18,482 nt of DNA, from positions 1 to 18,482 of the forward strand of contig DKJA01000069.1 of NCBI GenBank assembly GCA_002454505.1, written 5' to 3'. A program made the position numbers and the translations under genes. The DNA is from Oxalobacteraceae bacterium UBA6704 (GTDB lineage Bacteria > Pseudomonadota > Gammaproteobacteria > Burkholderiales > Burkholderiaceae_D). Below, in pieces: positions 14,756 through 18,482 of the stretch. Numbering within the stretch: position 1 is the first letter of the stretch; every line of letters begins with the position of its first letter. Below the pieces are notes generated by a model that did not search any database, was not told the DNA's origin, and saw nothing but the letters and a program-made list of their open reading frames with translations.

Positions 14756-16300
14756 TCAGATGAGGCTGAGCAGCTTGGCCAGTTTCGGCGAAATCGAGCG
14801 GATCGTGCCGATCTCGTCCGGCTCGATAAAGTGCAGCGTCCGCAGCACCAGCAGGAACAAGGTGCCCCCCAGCAGCGCCGCGACCATCGGTACCCACACG
14901 GCGGTGCCACCCAGCCACAGGCAAGCGCGCGCGCCGGCTATGCCTGCCGCCATCGGCGGCAGCAGGCGCCACATCATGTCCATCCTGAGGCCACCCTGCA
15001 ACAACGGCTCGCGGGTGCCCCACCGCAGCCACGCGAACACCATCACATAAGGCAGCACGCTCACCAGCAGAAGGCCCTCCGCGCTGTGCATCGCCGTGGC
15101 TGCAGCGACGCCCGAATAGCACAGCAGCGACACATAGAGCCATACCCGGTTATGGTCCCTGATGCGACCGATCGGATTCAGGCCGATCCACAGCGTCTCG
15201 CCCAGCGTCATAGCCCCCAGCTGCAATAGAATCAGCACGGCGATCGGCACCTGATCGCTGTAGCGGCCGTGCGTCATCCAGCCGATCAGCTCCGCGCCGC
15301 TGCCCAACAGCAGCATCAGGCCGAAGGCCAGGATCAGGTAATTGATGCGCAACAGCAGCCGCATCACGAGCCGCACTCGCTCCAGCTCGCCACGCTGGGC
15401 ATAATCGCTGGCCAGTGCAGGCTCCAGCATTCCCTTCATCAGGAACACCGGCATGAACTGGTAAGCCCGGTCGGAAAGGGCCTGGAAGAAACCGAACGAT
15501 GCAGTGATCACGGGCGGTGCAATGCTGCCGACGATCAGGCGCAACAATGCGCCGCGGAACGGCAGCCCCACCATATAGGTCAACTGGGTGCTGAGACTGT
15601 CGCGGACCAATGCGGACGGCGCAAAGCCCCACTCAAGCCGGCGCAGGCCGGGCGCGCCTACCCGCACCGCGGCAATCTCCCGGATAACGACAAACAGCAG
15701 TGCGGCTGCCAGCAGCCACTCCGTGACCAGCATGACATCGAGCGCCGTGTGCAGGCCCACGGTGCCGGCCCACATAGCAACCGCCACCAGCACGAAACGC
15801 AGCAAGGTCGATACCATCAGCAGCATGGCCTGCCGGCCTTGCTTGCCCAGGCTGTTGATGAAGATGGAAAAACTGTCGGTACAACCGGTCGCGAACGAGA
15901 ACAGCAGATATTCCCAGCGCAGGGTTACCACTTCCTGCTGCAACTGCCGGGGCAGCAGCAGGTAGGCGCCGGCCCACAGGGCCGCCATCAACAGGGCAAT
16001 GAAGGCCGTTCGCACCAGCGTGGCAGCCAGCAGCAACCAGGCGATTTCACGCCAGCGCAGTTGCTCGCGCAGGGGGGGCACATGACGGTACAGCACCCGG
16101 TCCAGGCCGAACAGTGTGAAGAATACCAACACGCCGTTGGCTGCCAGGAAGATCGTGAAGCTGGCGTACTCTTCGATGGACAATCCGCGTACCAGCACGA
16201 ACTGCCAGGCCAGCGCAATGACGGCAACGCCTGCCTTGGCCACCATGAACCACCTGGCCTGCCGCGCGACCCGCGCGGCGCCATACGGATTGGAACTCAA
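14756..16300 (-). CDS. Wzx-like polysaccharide flippase, TTG start
   Basis: A 514-aa integral membrane protein with about 12-14 hydrophobic segments and the layout of the Wzx/MATE-like polysaccharide transporter family, expected to flip the undecaprenyl-linked repeat unit across the inner membrane. Early features typical of the family are a basic N-terminus, ALAWQFVLVRGLSIEEYA in the first membrane hairpin, and FTLFGLDRVLYRHVPP. I place the start at TTG 16300, which has TGAGG 8 nt upstream (overlapping the stop of the preceding gene) and keeps the N-terminal RVARQARW helix. The next ATG at 16246 would remove it. The open frame upstream to 16405 only overlaps the polymerase gene. Specific gene name not assigned because sequence identity among flippases is low. 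Confidence 0.8.
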   Translation of the reverse strand: MSSNPYGAARVARQARWFMVAKAGVAVIALAWQFVLVRGLSIEEYASFTIFLAANGVLVFFTLFGLDRVLYRHVPPLREQLRWREIAWLLLAATLVRTAFIALLMAALWAGAYLLLPRQLQQEVVTLRWEYLLFSFATGCTDSFSIFINSLGKQGRQAMLLMVSTLLRFVLVAVAMWAGTVGLHTALDVMLVTEWLLAAALLFVVIREIAAVRVGAPGLRRLEWGFAPSALVRDSLSTQLTYMVGLPFRGALLRLIVGSIAPPVITASFGFFQALSDRAYQFMPVFLMKGMLEPALASDYAQRGELERVRLVMRLLLRINYLILAFGLMLLLGSGAELIGWMTHGRYSDQVPIAVLILLQLGAMTLGETLWIGLNPIGRIRDHNRVWLYVSLLCYSGVAAATAMHSAEGLLLVSVLPYVMVFAWLRWGTREPLLQGGLRMDMMWRLLPPMAAGIAGARACLWLGGTAVWVPMVAALLGGTLFLLVLRTLHFIEPDEIGTIRSISPKLAKLLSLI

Positions 16301-16308
16301 TATGAAGA

Positions 16309-16313
16309 CCTCA
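16309..16313 (-). promoter_or_regulatory. Ribosome-binding site deciding the TTG start of the flippase
   Basis: TGAGG on the minus strand, 8 nt before TTG at 16300. The TGA is also the stop codon of the polymerase gene, suggesting coupled translation. Confidence 0.55.
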
Positions 16314-17909
16314 GCTTGCCGGTCGCAACACCAGCCGGGACTTCGGCAGTGCAACTGAAACCGCGGCGTCGGCCGCCTCGGCGGGATGAGCCCCGAAGCG
16401 GGCACATTGCACGATATAGCCGGCGCAGAACAGGATCAGCAACTGCATCGTCGGCTCGTCCACCAGCGAGCGGTTATAGATCAGCAGCGAGAAGCTCAGA
16501 CCCAGTGCCAGCACCGATGTTTCCGCGGCAGCGAGCTGTGTGGCGCTGCCCTGCCCCGCCTTGACGAACCGCCAGCCCGCGCGCATGGTCGCGGCAATCA
16601 GGCCGATGTAGGCAAGCGCGCCGGCAATGCCGTAGTCCCACAGCAGCACTGCCAATGCGGTCGCGTCGATGTGCAGCGGCGCAAAGCGCTTCGAGACCGC
16701 GCCTGCCCCCATCAAACCGCCGGACTTGCTGGCATTCGGACCGTAGCCGAGCAGCCGGTGCATTGGGCCGGTGGCCCGGTCGGACACCCACAGGGCCAGC
16801 GATGCCCCGCGGCTGACTTCACCGGTGACGTAGTTCAGGTTGTCCGGATCGAAGAAATAGCCGCCAGCCGAATCGAGCTTTTCGCCGATGGTATCGAGCC
16901 GGTCCATATTACCGGCCCAGTACAGCTGATTGTAGGTGACATAGATCGCGCTACACATGACAGCGGCAGCGCAGCCATACGCGATCAGCGTGCGGATGTT
17001 GCGCAGCGCCCTTTTGCGCAGAATGAAGAACACGGCGATCGGCAACCAGATCACGGACGCCTTGACCTCGCCGAGCAGGATCACGATCAGCGTCGCGACG
17101 ACGACGAACAGCATCCGCCGGGTGCTCATCAGCGTGCGGTTCCACAGCGCCAGCACGAAGGCCAGCGTGACCACGACGAAGAACGCCATCACCGCCGACA
17201 GGCCGCCGCCCAGCTGCGTGCCGCCGAACGTACCTACGACCGAGTCGAAGCCGCCCACCTTGCGCGATGCGATGAACAGGTGCTGGTACAACGTGACGGG
17301 AACCTGGATCAGCGTGATCACGATCATCAGCTGCCACAGTTGGCGCAGGCGCGCAGGCGTCCAGCGGACCCAATAGAATGCGATCAGCACGCCGAACATC
17401 GGCCAGAACGATTTCAGCGAGGCGGCCACCTGGCCGACGGCGGGCCGGTTCAGCACAAGGGCCAGGCAGTAACATCCGGCCAGCGCCATTACCCAGTACA
17501 TGATCGTCACAGGCTGCGTGTGGACGTCCTTCTGCCGGCGTCGGACCATCTGGTCCATGACGATGCGCATGATGAACAGCAGCGCCATGCCCACCGCCAC
17601 CCAGGTTGCCTGGCGCAGGTTCAGGAAATACAGCAGACTGCCCTGGACCAGGAACGTGACAGCGAACAGCGACAGCAGCATGCCCTGTGCGTTCACCGTA
17701 AAGAACAGCAACAGCGCCAGCATCGGTCCGGCCAGCAACGTCAGCAGGATCGGCGAATCGAGGCCGGCGACTGCCCCCACCAGCAACGCCACGACCATTC
17801 CGGCGACACCCAGCAGAACGGGGGCACCGCTGCTGCGCGATGGCCGGCGTTTTCCGTCGGCTGCCGGACGTACCGGCAGCCATCGCTTAAGCAAAGCGGA
17901 CTTCATCAT
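16311..17909 (-). CDS. O-antigen ligase/Wzy-type polysaccharide polymerase
   Basis: A 532-aa inner-membrane protein with roughly 11-12 hydrophobic segments and a long hydrophilic loop at about 325-415, the organisation of the Wzy_C/O-antigen ligase family. Family-like features in and around the loop are VSRGASLALW (365-374), RLLGYGPNAS (385-394) and a histidine just before the next helix (PLHIDATALAVLLWDYG, 411-427). In an EPS locus with a flippase it most likely polymerises the repeat unit in the periplasm; ligase activity is the alternative. The first ATG of the ATGATG pair is used here. The ribosome-binding site (GAGAAAG) is weak and spaced about 8 nt away. It follows epsI by 22 bp and ends 10 bp before the flippase start. 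Confidence 0.85.
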   Translation of the reverse strand: MMKSALLKRWLPVRPAADGKRRPSRSSGAPVLLGVAGMVVALLVGAVAGLDSPILLTLLAGPMLALLLFFTVNAQGMLLSLFAVTFLVQGSLLYFLNLRQATWVAVGMALLFIMRIVMDQMVRRRQKDVHTQPVTIMYWVMALAGCYCLALVLNRPAVGQVAASLKSFWPMFGVLIAFYWVRWTPARLRQLWQLMIVITLIQVPVTLYQHLFIASRKVGGFDSVVGTFGGTQLGGGLSAVMAFFVVVTLAFVLALWNRTLMSTRRMLFVVVATLIVILLGEVKASVIWLPIAVFFILRKRALRNIRTLIAYGCAAAVMCSAIYVTYNQLYWAGNMDRLDTIGEKLDSAGGYFFDPDNLNYVTGEVSRGASLALWVSDRATGPMHRLLGYGPNASKSGGLMGAGAVSKRFAPLHIDATALAVLLWDYGIAGALAYIGLIAATMRAGWRFVKAGQGSATQLAAAETSVLALGLSFSLLIYNRSLVDEPTMQLLILFCAGYIVQCARFGAHPAEAADAAVSVALPKSRLVLRPAS

Positions 17910-17931
17910 CTACTAGTCTTTCTCAATCCGC

Positions 17932-18482
17932 TCACAGTGCCAGCGCACCCGTCAGGCGTCGGCGATCGCCCTGTTTCATTGCGCCGAGCATGGTGTCGAT
18001 GAAGCTGTCCTGCACCTGGTAGGCACCGGCATCATCGGTATCGATCGTCGAGACACGCACCAGCATGCCATCCGGCACCGTGCCGCTGAGCCCGGCACGC
18101 ATGCGCTGCCACTTCTGTTCGAGTCCGACCGGCACAGCTTTGTCGCCAACCGTTACCCAGTACGTGATCGGCTCGTTGCGCGATCCACTGGCGGCGATGA
18201 CGCGTCGGATCGGCAGCTTGCCGAAATGCGTCGTCAGGTCTGCGGGGTCATTGCGCTTGATGGTGAAACCCTGGGCGGCATAGCACACCTCGGGCCGGTG
18301 CAGACCCGTGCTGTCGCTCTGGTCGCCGCCGTAGGCCATCGACAGCATGACCCGCTGTCCTTCGCGATTGACATAAGTGCGCGACAGCGTCTGGTTGTAG
18401 ATGCGGTCCAGACGTGCCTGCGTTTCGGGGTCCACCTGCAGCGGCACGATACTGGTATCGATGCGCCAGTCGCCGAAGGCGG
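17932..18482 (-). CDS. epsI: EpsI family protein (exosortase-associated), 5' end outside the window
   Basis: The last 182 codons are visible; the frame is open at the right edge, so the true start lies beyond 18482. The segment begins AFGDWRID and contains SRTYVNREGQRVMLSMAYG, GGDQSD and the hallmark GLHRPEVCYAAQGF, followed by RRVIAASGSRNEPITYWV, matching the EpsI family that accompanies exosortases, either as a separate gene or as the C-terminal domain of a fused exosortase. Its biochemical role in EPS production is not established; the conserved His-Arg-Pro-Glu-Val-Cys core suggests a defined active or binding site. Its presence predicts an exosortase gene immediately to the right. An internal GTG at 18447 is a poorer start because conserved residues precede it. 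Confidence 0.88.
   Translation of the reverse strand, partial: AFGDWRIDTSIVPLQVDPETQARLDRIYNQTLSRTYVNREGQRVMLSMAYGGDQSDSTGLHRPEVCYAAQGFTIKRNDPADLTTHFGKLPIRRVIAASGSRNEPITYWVTVGDKAVPVGLEQKWQRMRAGLSGTVPDGMLVRVSTIDTDDAGAYQVQDSFIDTMLGAMKQGDRRRLTGALAL

Noticed and set aside
14501..15229. 242-aa plus-strand ORF beginning in the intergenic region
   Set aside because: Most of it is antisense to the flippase, it has no ribosome-binding site I can see, and its composition is typical of a shadow frame.

Overview
This window is part of an exopolysaccharide (EPS) biosynthesis locus from a high-G+C Gram-negative bacterium. The gene content (an EpsI-type protein linked to exosortase systems, Wzx- and Wzy-like membrane proteins, an AlgD-type dehydrogenase) and the codon use point to a betaproteobacterium, plausibly Oxalobacteraceae (Massilia/Duganella-like). 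That placement is inference; there is no rRNA or other marker here. Every gene I accept lies on the minus strand, so the locus reads from right to left. Both edge genes (epsI-like at the right, manC-like at the left) are cut by the window.

Right block (18482-14756): the C-terminal part of an EpsI protein, then an O-antigen ligase/Wzy-type polymerase, then a Wzx/MATE-like flippase with a likely TTG start. Middle (14755-12094): a 335-bp intergenic region with a good sigma70-like promoter overlapped by an 8-bp inverted repeat, a secreted heparinase II/III-fold protein with a signal peptide, and a near-ideal intrinsic terminator. The lyase gene therefore looks like its own transcription unit inside the locus.

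Left block (11930-1): a GT4 glycosyltransferase, a PaaK/CapK-like adenylate-forming enzyme, a second GT4, a left-handed beta-helix acetyltransferase, a heparinase II/III-fold protein without signal peptide, a GDP-mannose 6-dehydrogenase (AlgD type, 436 aa, Cys268), a third GT4, GalE, a GMPP/RmlA-like sugar nucleotidyltransferase and the start of ManC. From the dehydrogenase to manC the genes overlap or lie within 20 bp of each other, so translational coupling is likely.

Reading the locus together: ManC makes GDP-mannose, AlgD oxidises it to GDP-mannuronate, GalE supplies UDP-galactose (or interconverts UDP-Glc/Gal), and three GT4 enzymes assemble a repeat unit. The acetyltransferase and perhaps the CapK-like enzyme would decorate it, Wzx flips it and Wzy polymerises it. 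EpsI and an exosortase probably encoded just to the right belong to the same system. The predicted product is a Wzy-dependent, uronic-acid-containing EPS rather than classical alginate, since no alginate synthase genes are seen. The most unusual element is the pair of heparinase II/III-fold proteins, one cytoplasmic-looking and embedded in the biosynthetic operon, one exported and separately controlled. No priming glycosyltransferase, phosphomannomutase, export porin or chain-length regulator is visible; they may lie outside the window. I saw no tRNA, rRNA, CRISPR or mobile element.
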